In this document: positions 48,493 through 59,759 of the stretch, one piece after another
Layout: every line of letters begins with the position of its first letter
Position numbering within the stretch: position 1 is the stretch's first letter
Assembly: GCF_050948215.1 (NCBI RefSeq)
Contig: NC_135155.1
Span: 10,310,001-10,374,000 of the forward strand
Length of the DNA stretch: 64,000 nucleotides
Origin: Halictus rubicundus
Taxonomy: Eukaryota > Arthropoda > Insecta > Hymenoptera > Halictidae
Direction of reading: 5' to 3'
Made by a program: the position numbers and the translations under genes
Notes under the pieces: model-generated
Told to the model about the DNA's origin: nothing
Seen by the model: only the letters and a program-made list of their open reading frames with translations
The model's database searches: none

Positions 48493-48675
48493 CAGTGAAT
48501 TCTCGATATATGTCAACGACACGGGTCTTCCCAGCGTCGTGTATCGTCCAGGAGACACCCGTGCCGTGTTATGTTTACAGAGCTTCGTGGCCCCTCACGG
48601 ATACCCCACGGTAGTGGGGATAGTTCCGCGACGTTTACCATCCAGGTCTTGGCGACATATACAGAGAAATCACTG
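48493..48675 (+). mobile_element. Tc1/mariner-like MITE, family D, copy 9
   Basis: TA flanks both ends. The termini are CAGTGAATTCTCGATATATG and the inverse of CAGTGATTTCTCTGTATATG. It is 183 bp because of an internal loss of the CTCCTCGGCGTCCGAGG segment. It lies 675 bases from copy 8, in the opposite orientation. Confidence 0.9.
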
Positions 48676-51124
48676 TATTTTAAAGCTGGTCGGCGACGAT
48701 TCATCAAACTTCGTGTAACAAGCGCTACCCCCTTTGCCAAGTTTTCTGGCTTGTCTTTTTGTCATTCTTTCCAATCTACGAATAAAAATGCGTAAAGCTT
48801 CTCACTGTGATCATTCTCCGGAATCTTTCTATGTAAGAAATCGAAATTTTCTAAGAAAATGCTTCATTGCTTACTATTTTATTTTAATTCGAAGAGTACC
48901 GCAAACAATGCAAATTACAAATACTTGTTTCAACAGCTTGGCACATGGTTAAAAAATATGGGTTTCGTACCGTGGTTCGAAATTATTATATCAAGGTAGT
49001 TTGTCCTAAAGCCTCCAAAGTGCTATCGGCTTTATGATAAAATGAGGATACCGACGAGTCTGCAAAGGGGTCCTGAAATCTTAATTACAGAGACACGGAA
49101 CGGCCACAGTGTTTCATAAGATGCTCGACTGTCGCGTCTTCATAAACCGAATTGCAATAATAAGCGGTTACAAACGGCCGACGGTGTGCGCGCGGAAGCC
49201 GGCAAGTATCGTCGCAAAAAGAAATCACTCCGAGGACCTCCGGGCCAGTGTAAACACGCGAGCGGGTTTACTCAAAGTCGTCTCGAAACCGCGAGTCTCC
49301 CGGCGGTAATTTGAACCGGGGCGACTTTCAATTTTCGCAAAGAAGGTCGACGTTATTCTCCGAGGCAAGATCAGCGCGCAGCCTTGATACGTAATAACGG
49401 GCCCGTGGTACGGAGCCCGGTACCAGTGTATTTCCTGGTTGCGCAAAGCCTCCACGGAGAACCGGGTAATAAACGATGCACTATGCACAGCTTAAACGGA
49501 GCTTTATGAAATCCCAGCCATGATTAATAATTTTCTCCGCCCCTCGCTCCCCCGTGCCCCCTCTGCCACCGCTCTGTACCTCGTTAGGCTCATATCTCTC
49601 ATCCTTAAACCTTCGCGCTGGCTTATGCATCGGGGTCTCCTCCGTGGCTACCTTTCTCCTTTCGCCGTCCGTCTTTGTTTTCCACCTTGTTGCGCCTCTG
49701 CCTGTCCCCCTTTGTCTCCCGCCACGGCTTGCTCGCGGAACACCTTGGATTATTAATTTCTAGCTCCGGCTGGTCCGCACTCTTTTTGTCGCCACACCTT
49801 TTTCTCCACCAGCCAGCCCGACCCGGCCCGCGCGATAACCGGCAGCATCCTCGTCTACGAGGAAGCCTAGCCCGGCAAACCGAGCGTCAAGATTTCGAAA
49901 AGGTCAAAAAAGAACACTGTCCAAATCGAAATTAATCCCGAGGATCGAAAAAGAAACGGACGACTGCTTCGAATGGACGAGCCCGGAGATCGCGTGGATT
50001 CGCTGTTTCAGGCGGCTATAATCCAGGGTTGCAAATTTAATTAAATCTCGGTGGTAGTCCGGGCGAAACGAGGGTAATTACTAGAGTTTTCTCGGCCAAG
50101 GAAAATCCCCTCGTAAACGGGAATTTTTTAATAAAATGAAACGACCGGTCTGTTAGCGGGCTGTTTTTCTTGGGGGCGATTCGCGGGGGGCCGAAAAAGC
50201 GAAGGTTTCATCGGTGTTCGATGGTTTACGGGGCAAAAAGGTACGGCGGTAATAAACCGGCTAATGAGACAATCATCTTTCAAACGGGGAACGCCTATAA
50301 ATGACGGGTTCACCGGCGCCGATTACCCGAGGAGTACGTGCGGATGAGCGCGGGCCACGCCGATAAGAAGAAGACAAATGCGGCGAAGAATAGCTAACAT
50401 CATTACTACAACCCTTCGCGCGTAAAATGGGATTATTCTCGTTTGCGAGCCCATTAGGGCGGCGTTCCAGCGACGCGACGCATTAAACCAATGACACCGG
50501 CGCGCGTTCGTCAGCCCCGCGCATGCTCCACGGTAATAAATGTAATAACAATATGAGTGCCTACCGACGACCATACGGTCGCGAGCGATTGTCCTCTATA
50601 CGTGTCGTGTTTTCGCCAGCTTTTATCGCCCCGAACGAAGAACTCCGCCCTCTCCTCATCTTTCACGCGCTCGTTTATGGCTCGAATCGATCCTGTTAAC
50701 TGTTTTAAACGCGCTGACTCTGCACCGCCGATGTTTTCTATGTCAACGCTCGTAGATTGAAGCCCGTCGCTTGTTGCTATTGCCGGACATGTCGGTTATG
50801 GTTCCACTACCGAATAATTAACTGCGCGCCGCGGACCTCGAGTTAGCCTGCGCTGCTGCGTTCACGTCGAATTTATTTCCGTGGGTGACCGAAGGTAAGT
50901 CGTTTTGGTGGCACTACTTTGACGATATTTTTAACGCTGAAATTTTGTTTGACTGTAGGTTCGAAACGGCCACTCAATTTGTGGTAATTAGATTGCGGAT
51001 TTTGAGGCCAAACAAACATTTCTCCAGTCGAACAACAAGAATTATGTTAGAACGTATTTCTTAGAATAATTTTAGAGAGTAGAACCATTTTCAATAATCG
51101 AAAGATACTGTTGCATTATTTCCT
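48676..51124. other. Noncoding stretch
   Basis: AT-rich to about 49060, then GC-richer with pyrimidine-rich DNA at about 49530-49830. TATAAAT at 50296 lacks an initiator. No gene or repeat is recognised. Confidence 0.45.
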
Positions 51125-51126
51125 AC

Positions 51127-51534
51127 TGTTGACTGCCATGTCACCCATACGTGGGTGACGGAATTGTTTATCCAGGTTTTGTCGATGTTGTTTTATAAAA
51201 ATAACGAGATTGCATTTATTTGGACTTCGTGCGGTTCGTATTATAATACATGCTCTACTAAATATGTTCATGTAATCATTTCCGACGAAATCATCTTTAT
51301 AATTTCAGTAATTGTAAAACAAAGAATCTGGAACCGGTCATTTTGACCGGCGGTGGTGGATTTCGTGTTAATATATTTATCGTACCAAATTTGATTAGGG
51401 TCTGTAAAATGCAAGAAAGTTGGAGGCCTGCTCGATACCGTACATTTAATTTTCTTCAATTCTTATTCCATTAAATAACTTACTTTGATTCGATGGAATT
51501 TTTGAGGTTTCTAGTTTGGCAGAGAAAGTGTTAA
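51127..51534 (+). mobile_element. Family C MITE split by a B insertion
   Basis: The left side (GTTGACTGCCATG, GTGGGTGACGGAATT) and right side (GGTTTCTAGTTTGGCAG, AAAGTGTTAA) match the C copy at 24557. The first bases of the left terminus are lost. The body is interrupted after CCAGGTTTTG and resumes at TTAATATATTTATCGTACC, exactly where the other C copy has an internal TTAA. Confidence 0.8.
51181..51371 (-). mobile_element. Subfamily B MITE nested in C, 5'-truncated
   Basis: The segment matches the B copy at 23465 (TTTATTTGGACTTCGTGCGG, ATAATACATGCTCTACT), with the same subterminal palindrome CCGGTCATTTTGACCGG near the right end and a final TTAA. About 30 bases of its left terminus are missing, along with the matching part of C, so a deletion probably followed insertion. 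Confidence 0.75.
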
Positions 51535-51949
51535 AATGGGTAAGACATAAACCGTCGTTCTCACCATTTCCCTCACTTTCACCATTCCTAACCCTACCTA
51601 GAAATATTCAGAAGACACTTTCTCCACTTGCGGAAGCCGGCGCGGCCGGGCGAGCATAAATATCCGAAACCGCTGAAATCTTCCAGCCGTCTGCAAAGTT
51701 AAATGATCCGAGCCGTGCCGTCCGAGATCATAAATCCGTTCTAATCTCGGCCGGTTTATCGGCGGCAATCGTGAAATCAATTCCCGCCGAGCAAAGGGAG
51801 CAGATATTGACATCTAAAACTCCGAAATTCCTGTAGGTTCGCGAAACGCAATTTAATCCCACGATTTAATCTCGCCAGACAGCGCACGAGCCACCAAAAA
51901 TTCCGTCGGGGCTGAACTTTCTCTAAATCCGTCGACGCGAGCGCGCGGG
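51535..51949. other. Noncoding stretch
   Basis: Short frames only. No repeats are seen before the CG/CA tract that begins near 51935. Confidence 0.45.
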
Positions 51950-52900
51950 CGCGCACACGCACACACACGCCGGCCCCTACTAATTTCCAACTCGTTCGAA
52001 CACGTGCCTAACAGACGAACGAACGAGCGGCGTGTGTCGTGGAAAACAGTTGTCGGCCGTTCGTATCGGCCGGGGTCATCTGCATCTGCATCTGACTGTC
52101 GTCGAGAGCGAAAGAGAGAAAAAGAGAGAGAGAGAGAGAGAGAGAGGGAAAAAAGCGCGCGAGTGCCACTCAGCGGTTGCAGAGCGCCGTCGAAGTTTAG
52201 CGGGTATTCGCACTCGCAATCGCAATCGCACTTGCACCGGTCCCCCTCCGTGTCTATCTGTCTCTATAACTCCATCATTCTATTTCGTTTCGGCTATGGC
52301 GAAGTTAGCGTGGGCGACCGGCGATGGGACGGTGGGAGGGTAGGGGGTGAGAGAGTCTGCCGATGGCAGACGACACTGGAAGCAGCGGTAGCAGCAACAC
52401 GGCGGCTCTTGCTGATGGATTGTCTCTCCTCCACGCCCCCTGATTACCCTCGAATCCCTGTCTCGTTCCCCAACCCTTACTCCGCTGCGTCAACCGATCA
52501 CCTACCCCCCCCCCCCCCACTGTTCGAAAAAAGAGAGAGAGAGAGAAGAAAAAGGTAGGAACCGATGGCGCGGAGCTCGCCGCCGAAAATCCACTGCGGG
52601 GTGGGGGATCGAGGAATCCTCGAGCGAGAATCTGCAATGGGAACGAGGAGTCCCGTGTCGCAAGGTGCTCGTTCGATCGAGAGATAGAGACACGAATCCC
52701 CCTTTCGATCTCGCCACGCGATTTACCTTCTCGTTTTTCGGCGGCGGTTCCCGGTGCTGCCGCTCCCACGACTCCGGGGATAGAGGGGCAGGGAGGAGGT
52801 AGGAAACCGAACCTCGAAAATTGAAACAGAATTCGTGCGACGATGAAATACAAGGAGGATTCGCGGCTCCCATGCTAAATGGAACCTCGTAACTTCCGCG
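51950..52900. promoter_or_regulatory. Promoter-like GA/CT-rich, CpG-rich segment
   Basis: It holds a long GA tract (52113-52147), short (TCGCAA) and (TGCATC) repeats, a 13-base C run (52506-52518) and a second GA tract (52531-52545). GAGAG is the core of insect GAGA-factor sites, and such tracts are common in 5' UTRs and promoters. Frames of up to 184 codons on both strands are low-complexity and lack domains. I cannot place a transcription start or show that a gene follows. Confidence 0.25.
52113..52147. repeat. GA microsatellite
   Basis: A nearly pure GA tract with three AAA interruptions at its left end; potential GAGA-factor binding sites. Confidence 0.85.
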
Positions 52901-55439
52901 GCCGGCTTTGGTTTCGAGGCGGGCGCTCGGCGGACCGTCCGCTCGAATCGGTGACGATATTATGCGGTTACCGTGTTACTTTGGGACCGTGATACCGCTG
53001 CGCCCAACGGGGAGTTTCCAGGTCTCTATTTTATTAGCCGGGGGAGACCGGAGCAAGTTGCCGCGTTTTGTCGGTTGCTCGTTTCTGCGATTTTTACTTG
53101 AATTGATTACGCACGGAAAAAGTGTGCTGAAATATTCGTTGAACCTTCCTCTATGAATATTGTAAGCATAACTTTGAGGAAAGTAGAAAATCAGTTGTCG
53201 TCATACGGGTGACACAATTTTTCGTGTATCTTAAAAAAATTGATTTCGCTCGTAACACAGTTGCTTGAGCTGAACGTCATTTGGGATTTGCATGATCGAA
53301 AAGAGTTCAAGAAGTTATCCCTGTGATAAGATTAAATTCTGCATATTTTATCACAATGATTAAATTACTTTGATTTTGTCGGACTTTTCGGGGATGATTG
53401 TTCGGCGATCAACGTGTTATATTTTTTAATTATATAGTTGTTTACCAATATATCTCAATATTGTAATTTTATCTGTATTACATAATACTTGCACCTGGCA
53501 TTAGCTTCCTCAAAATAATCCCACCACGTTTTGTTTTTTAACGCAATTTCGCCCCATTTTCCTAGGATTAGAAGAAAAGTATGCAATTAAATCCAAATGT
53601 AGACACTAAAACGAAATACAATTTCATTTCATCTCAAACGGAAAGAAATACAACATTAGTAGATTCTGTTCGAAAACACCAGAAACAATAACAAGAAGTA
53701 TTATATTATTTCCAACTTGATAAAATTAGAAAGACAAGAAATACATTTTTATTCAAACCCCGTGTCTCGTAATTGACGCAGACAATTTTCATGTACTCTT
53801 TTGTCTACTCTGAATCTGCCTCGATACAGCAGTACGAAGGATCAAAAAACGCGAGACGAAGAAGCGAGCGACACGTACAATAAAAGAAAGCGGACGTTCG
53901 AATCAAAGTCAACACAAATGAGTAGAACAAACCCAAAAACAGCCAGTCGATAAATTACCTGCACGCAGATTGGATCCGTCGAAAATCGCACCGACGCGAG
54001 CACAGAACGCAGGATCAACTTTTAATTAAAGCCCGGATCACGGCGGATTTAAGATATTTATTTTATATTTCGACATCGCGGTCGGCGTGCCTCGACTCCA
54101 TGAAACCTGTCGACGCGGTCCCTCTATGGCAACCCAATTCCGACTCTCTCTCTCTCTCTCTCTCGTCTCTCTAACCCGCGTGTACCACCGTCTCGCTTGG
54201 TCTCGTTGCTCCTGAGCACCGTTTCGTCCTAACGTTCCGAGCCCCGTCCCTCGAATCCCTTGTCGCGCTTTATCCGCGCGGATTCAGCCCTTTACAACCT
54301 GATTCTTCAATCTCGCAAGGCTGTAAAAGCTGCAGATTTTACGAGCCGCCGAGACGCGCGCGTGTATGCCGCACGCGTATTCGTCTCCTGCTGCACCGAG
54401 TCTTTCGTATAGGTGCACACAGACGCGTGGACCAATGTAGAGGCACGCGCGCGTGTGCGTGTGTAGGTGCGTATAGGTGTGCGCGTCATGCGGTCGTTGG
54501 CGCGTGTTTGTACCGGCGCGACGCGGAGTAGCACGCGCGATTTCACACACGATGCCTCTCTCGTTCGCGAGCTAGGAGAACGCCCGAGTTCCGGCGTCGC
54601 GCACCCGGTTACCTACTACTAGTCTGGCAATATTCAACAACGCCTGGGAAAAGTTTCCACTCCAATCTTATACGGGAATGCACGTCTGCATTTGTCGCGG
54701 ATATAAAGCGCTGGAAAATTTGTCACTCGTCGCGCTGACTTCCGCAATACCACGCTCCCAGAACCGGGCGCATACATTTTTTCCCTGCCGGCGATTCCCG
54801 GGCGCGGCGTGCTCGATCGTCGACGAAAACGAACGCGGAATTGTGGATTTCGACGAGCACGGATTCGGCGTCGAGCTTGCACGATATTCCGGAGCCTGTA
54901 ACTGCGACACGCTCGCCGGATCGTCCGATTGCCTGGAAACTTGCGAATCGAAATTTTAGGTGCTGCCGGATGCGGCACCGTCCGCGTACAATTAATACAC
55001 CCTCGATACGGTAACGTTTTTAATCAACGTTGCCGTGGTTACGGATGCTCAGCAGTGACATTCCTCACAGACGACTCAGCTCCTTTAAGATTAAGCGATT
55101 TTAAGTAGTACGAAGATCAAAAGAACTTTAGAGCATCCATATCTTTCTCCCAAGTCGTACAAATTATTAGAGAAAGAAATACATGTCTACAGGACACCTA
55201 TTTGTTGCAACGGATGGAGGAAATTTTTATTTTGCGTAACGATCCGCGGCCTACCAATCACGTTTGCTTCAAACATGTTTCCTATTGTACATAATAAGCG
55301 AAACATTTTAGATTCTCAAGTGAAACCTTTACTTTGTGATTTTTATTTTTAACAATGACTAGGACCTTGTTGTCCTTCTCTTCTTTTAGGAGAAGAAGAA
55401 AAATGGCATGTATTGTGTGTTTAAATTAAAAACACTATT
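52901..55439. other. Noncoding stretch
   Basis: AT-rich to about 53900, then GC-rich. A CT microsatellite lies at 54143-54170 and an alternating GTGCGCGTG-type tract at about 54440-54490. Open frames at 54280-54980 overlap on both strands and lack domains. Confidence 0.45.
54143..54170. repeat. CT microsatellite
   Basis: A CT run with one G interruption; the opposite strand is a GAGA tract. Confidence 0.85.
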
Positions 55440-55527
55440 TTTAACGCGGTTTTATGTATACCTATCGCGACAAATTAAAAATACTACAAAACCGTCATTT
55501 TGACGGGTCCCGTAAACCTAGTGTTAA
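55440..55527 (-). mobile_element. Subfamily A MITE, hairpin-bearing end only
   Basis: The right end (CCGTAAACCTAGTGTTAA preceded by CATTTTGACGGGTCCCG) is identical to that of the copy at 31258. Similarity fades to the left of about 55470. A TTAA at 55349 could be the original left boundary, but the sequence there (CAATGACTAGGACC) does not match an A terminus. Confidence 0.6.
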
Positions 55528-55931
55528 TAAAGGCAAGGAAGAAGCCTCGCGTGCGGGATCCTGCGAAGGGCGGCGACTTCGTCCATCGGATTGCTCGCGA
55601 TCACGTTCCAATTTTCGAAATTAACTGGAAGTCGGGTGCCGACGACAGACTGCGAAGCAGAGATCGATTTCGAAAAGTTTCGGGTCGGCCCGCAATTCCG
55701 TCGATCCGCAGCGGAAAATGGGAGAATCGAATATTGTATCGGACGAGAGTTCCTTCAACAGGTAGGCCACATCCCCGTCGAGTCTTGGTAGCCGGCCGAC
55801 CAGAAGAAGCAAGGACGATCGGGCTCGCTCCCGTTTCCCGTTGCTGCTCGTGAATTCTCGCCGCGCCGCGCGCCGGTGCACACTTTCCAATCTGACTTGT
55901 CGCGACACGGCGGATGGAAAGAGTTGAACAG

Positions 55932-55959
55932 CGAAGAAGAAGAAGAAGAAGAAGAAGAG
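55932..55959. repeat. GAA trinucleotide repeat
   Basis: About nine consecutive GAA units in a purine-rich context. Confidence 0.85.
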
Positions 55960-57965
55960 GCGGAAACGAACGGAGAGGATGGCGGACCCGTCGGAGAGAA
56001 AAGGAGTCCTTATATAACGCGACCAGATTGAAGGAACGGAACAGCCGGGACGAACGTAATGGCGGAATGGGGAATACGATTGTCGGGCCAGCGTTCCGGA
56101 AGAAAAGTGACTTACAAAAGTATGGGGTGGTCTGGCTGGCGGTGGAGAGAGAGAGAGAGAAGGGTGGACCGGTTTCTAGATCGTGAATTCTAGCGGGACG
56201 ATCTAGTGCCGCCTAGAAACAGACTGTTGCGGGTAGCATCGGGGGAGAGGGGATAAGGAGGAGGAGAAGTAGGAGGAAGAGTATGGTCTACGACGAGGAG
56301 GATGAAAAGTTCTTTCTCCCGGCGATCTATTCCCCTACCAGGGAAAATAAGTGTCCTCTCCTTTCTTCTCTCTGGTCGTATCGAGAGGATCGCAAACGAA
56401 TGGAAATAACATGTAGATGTCTGGACGCGATCGTCCCCGTGGATTCTTTCTTCCTCGAGCAAACACGTTCCTCGACAGCCGACGGGTGTCCCTGTTCGAG
56501 GATCCCGTCCCAGCGTACCACACGGCCGCTCTCTTCCACGAGGGACCCTCGACACCGACTCTCCTCCCAGACCCTTTTGTATTCCTCGCGCATATCACTT
56601 AAGGGTCAGGCACCCTCAAAATAGATCCGTTTCACGAAATAACACGCGTTGCCACGGACACCCTTCAACGGCTGCGCATACCAATCGGACGGCCTCGTTT
56701 GGCCCGATCAGAAACCATTGACCGGCTACGACGATGCCTCGATAACGCTCTCGCTTTCTCGAGATATCCGATCAGGAAATCGACGAACCGTGGAAAGGCA
56801 AAGTGGTCTCCACCGCGCCACCCCTTATCCGCACCCCCCTTTTAAAACCCGACGTTTCGTTACCGCTGGCCATCGCCGACGCCGTACAGGGTGGCCTTCA
56901 GTTCCCCGCGCAACATCGGTCTGCTCAGAAAAAAATAAGGGTGTGATATTTTTCTATTTTAAATTGTTCAATACTTTCTGAAGCAAATACTGAAAACAGG
57001 AATTCAACAGAGATTCGTTTTCATTGGAACGATCCTGTTCTCTTCATGTTTGGATATTAAAACGAACAGAGATTTTCTTTCCTTTCTTTTGATAAAGAAA
57101 ATAATCGTGGTAGAAATAGAAAGAGAATAAAATGAGAATAGAATAGAATGAAAGTAGAATGAAATTCTTGTATTCCAGAGATCTCTTTTAAGTCGATGGG
57201 AATGTATAATAAGTAACCCAAATGCAATTAAACTAACGTAACGTAAGTTTACTGCAAAATTGCTAGTCTCGTTTTATTCGATGTTTTTATTACAACTTGT
57301 TAAGAAATTATCACAATGGACTCTTCGTAACGCAACATTTGGTTTCGTTTGTTACAGAACGCTGAGGAGGGTTAGCAGGAAAGTGTGCGGAACACCCTGT
57401 ATACCTCTCGAAGCTATTCCATTAGACGGCTATCGCTATAACGTTCGAATCGTACGAGCTACTTTTCTTCCGGGGGTCCACGTCGTTCCTTCCGGTCACT
57501 GTGTGGAATTTTATGCGCCGAGCAAAGGATCGGGTATGCACACTCCCCTAAACGGGTTTCACGAGATCGCGGAACTTTCGTACTTCCCGAGTTCGGATTC
57601 AATTATCAGCCGACGGAATTCCGGATAGAGTATTATGTTGTTATTTGGAGAAAAGGATACGGGAACCGGGGGTAAAGCGATTCGACGTTTATTTTTATTT
57701 CTTTCGCCCCTTTGAATGCATGGGGCTGGCCGAGTCGGCTGTATTTTCACATTAGTTTCAACGTTCCCGGCTGCTTCGAAATAAAGACATGTATTTTATT
57801 CTCAGTTTTGTTGTATTTCTGGAAAATCGAATTTCTCGGTGTCGACGATGTTCGAATTGTCTGACTGAGGAAGTTTATGAGTGACGTAAAACGTTACGAA
57901 TGACAGTGGCCAGGCTACCGAAATTTCACCCGACAGATTTAATTGCGGAATGAAGAACGACGACC

Positions 57966-57988
57966 CGTCGCGTCGCGTCGCGTCGTCG
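57966..57988. repeat. CGTCG pentanucleotide repeat
   Basis: About four units of CGTCG; a related imperfect tract occurs near 30618. Confidence 0.75.
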
Positions 57989-59649
57989 ATATTCGGATCT
58001 TATAATTCATGGGAAGACAGGGAACACGAGCTGTAATGTCAGTGGCAGCGCGCGGTCGGCGGTCAGCCGCAGTGGATACAGTCGTGCGGTGGTCAGACCG
58101 AGGAACGAGCGACGGGGCGCTAATCCGGCGCAAAGTCCGAGGGGAATGAAAAAAGAAAGGCGTCCGACCGCTCATGACAAATAAGCTCTGATTTAATTTT
58201 CACTCGACCGAGTTTCGCTGTGCTGTCGCCTCGAACTGGTTGCTGTGGATTAGCCTTAATGTCGCCGTGGGAAACAGGAGACGGGAGAAAAAAGAATGGG
58301 AAAACCGAGGAGAATATAAAAAAGTGAAAGAGGAACGGCGTGGAGAGAAAGAATGGAGAGAGAGAGAGAGGGAGGGAGAGATGAGCCAACAATGGAGGAA
58401 GACGAAGGAGAGGGGACACGAGGCGAGAGGGAAATAGGGCGAAAATAAGACGAGAAGGGGAGGTGGAAGTGGAAGAGGAGAGGAAGGCGGTGGGTGGGAC
58501 ATAGTTATTAATTAATCCCGGCTCTCCTCTGGATGCCCGGCACGGCAGCCGCAAAATAAAGCTCCCAGCATAAAGAGCTTTACTTCCTGCGGGCATGAAA
58601 CAATTATCGCCATCCGCCGTGAGCACAAAGAAGAAGCTGAAGAAGAAGGGACGCCCGGCTAGCAGCCGCGGCTGGGGAGGGGGATGCGGGGGGTGGGACC
58701 AGCGTGATTATACGCGGAGTCCGGCTTCGCGACGATCAAAGGGATCCGCCGGTGTGGTCGTCGCTAATCGCAAGCTTTTACGTAATAGCCGCACTCCACC
58801 CCGGTCCACCCTCGAGCGGTGAAACCACCGTCGATCGGTCCTGTCTAGTTTTTACAGGGGTGGCGAGCGCCAGTGTCGGCAAGATAAATTTTAGACTCTT
58901 TTGTGATACACATTTCCAACCGTTGGCCCGGAATAATCCACTCCGCCGCTAATTAACCATTTTATTATTACGACGTGAACGATTGCTGATGTCTTATTTT
59001 CTTTTGTTGACCGCTTTTGTCCGCCTTTTTATTTGTTACGTCTAAGAACGTTAATCCTTTCGGGATGATGCCTGTGCACTGGTCTGACTAACGAATATTT
59101 TACGATTTATTACACTTTCCTGCATCATTGTTTAATTTCTAGAATCTGAAGATACCCGTTGAAAATATCAAGAAGTCATCGTCATCATCATCTGCATCAT
59201 ACAACGTCGATCGTACAAAATGACAGTGAGGCTCGGAAGTCGGCACTGAAGAGTTAAAAAAGTATACTGAAATAAACTTAAACACATATATTATTCTATT
59301 CATATTATTTTAAACAAATATTATACTATGCTAGGATATGCTGGAATTGTTAACATGGCATTGTTACACGTGTAATAATTTTATTGTGCAGTGAAATGGA
59401 CCTTACCATAAAATTAAAAAACCGAGGATCTACGAAGAACGTTTGAGTATGAAGAAAGAGTAGATAAAATAATCAATTTCAGTGTGAATAAATAAAAAAG
59501 TTACGTGTAAAGTATTTTGCGCTACTTTTATGTTAACGAATAATTTTTGTACTCGGGCTGTTCAGTTGTGTTTGTTTAAATAAGATTTTCTTGAATTTTG
59601 TATTACTAAAATATAGGGACCGTAGAGGGTAAGTTACCCTCATACGTCT

Positions 59650-59731
59650 CAGCGCCATCTGAACTCGGAGGGTTGTATTTTTCCGTAGTACCCCTCGATC
59701 GATTAATCATTTCCGTCAACAGATGGCGCTG
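59650..59731. promoter_or_regulatory. Opposed pair of CTCF-like motifs; possible insulator
   Basis: CAGCGCCATCTG (59650-59661) and CAGATGGCGCTG (59720-59731) are perfect inverse copies 58 bases apart. Each contains AGATGGCGCT, which fits the insect CTCF core AG(A/G)(G/T)GGCGC(C/T). The segment is framed by two more palindromes: GAGGGTAA-G-TTACCCTC at 59625-59641 and TCGAAGC-GA-GCTTCGA at 59733-59748. A hairpin-rich transposon remnant is the main alternative. Confidence 0.35.
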
Positions 59732-59759
59732 TTCGAAGCGAGCTTCGAGGGCGCCAGTG

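Larger units (their letters stand above)
55528..59619. other. Noncoding, purine-rich and GC-rich stretch
   Basis: It includes a (GAA)n tract at 55932-55959, GA tracts at about 56146-56160 and 58356-58370, a (CGTCG)n tract at 57966-57988, and an A/T-rich part from about 56940 to 57300. A frame at 57260-57628 follows an acceptor-like TTGTTACAG but has no recognisable domain. Several TCAG initiator-like motifs cluster at 58038-58105. No gene is called. Confidence 0.4.

Noticed and set aside
52004..52558. 184-codon frame with Arg/Glu-rich and Pro-rich tracts
   Set aside because: It starts at GTG rather than ATG and is driven by the GA and C microsatellites; it looks like UTR or promoter DNA.
57260..57628. 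122-codon frame after TTGTTACAG
   Set aside because: It has a plausible acceptor but no recognisable protein. It includes GGAACACCCTGTATA, a phrase I associate with dispersed insect repeats.
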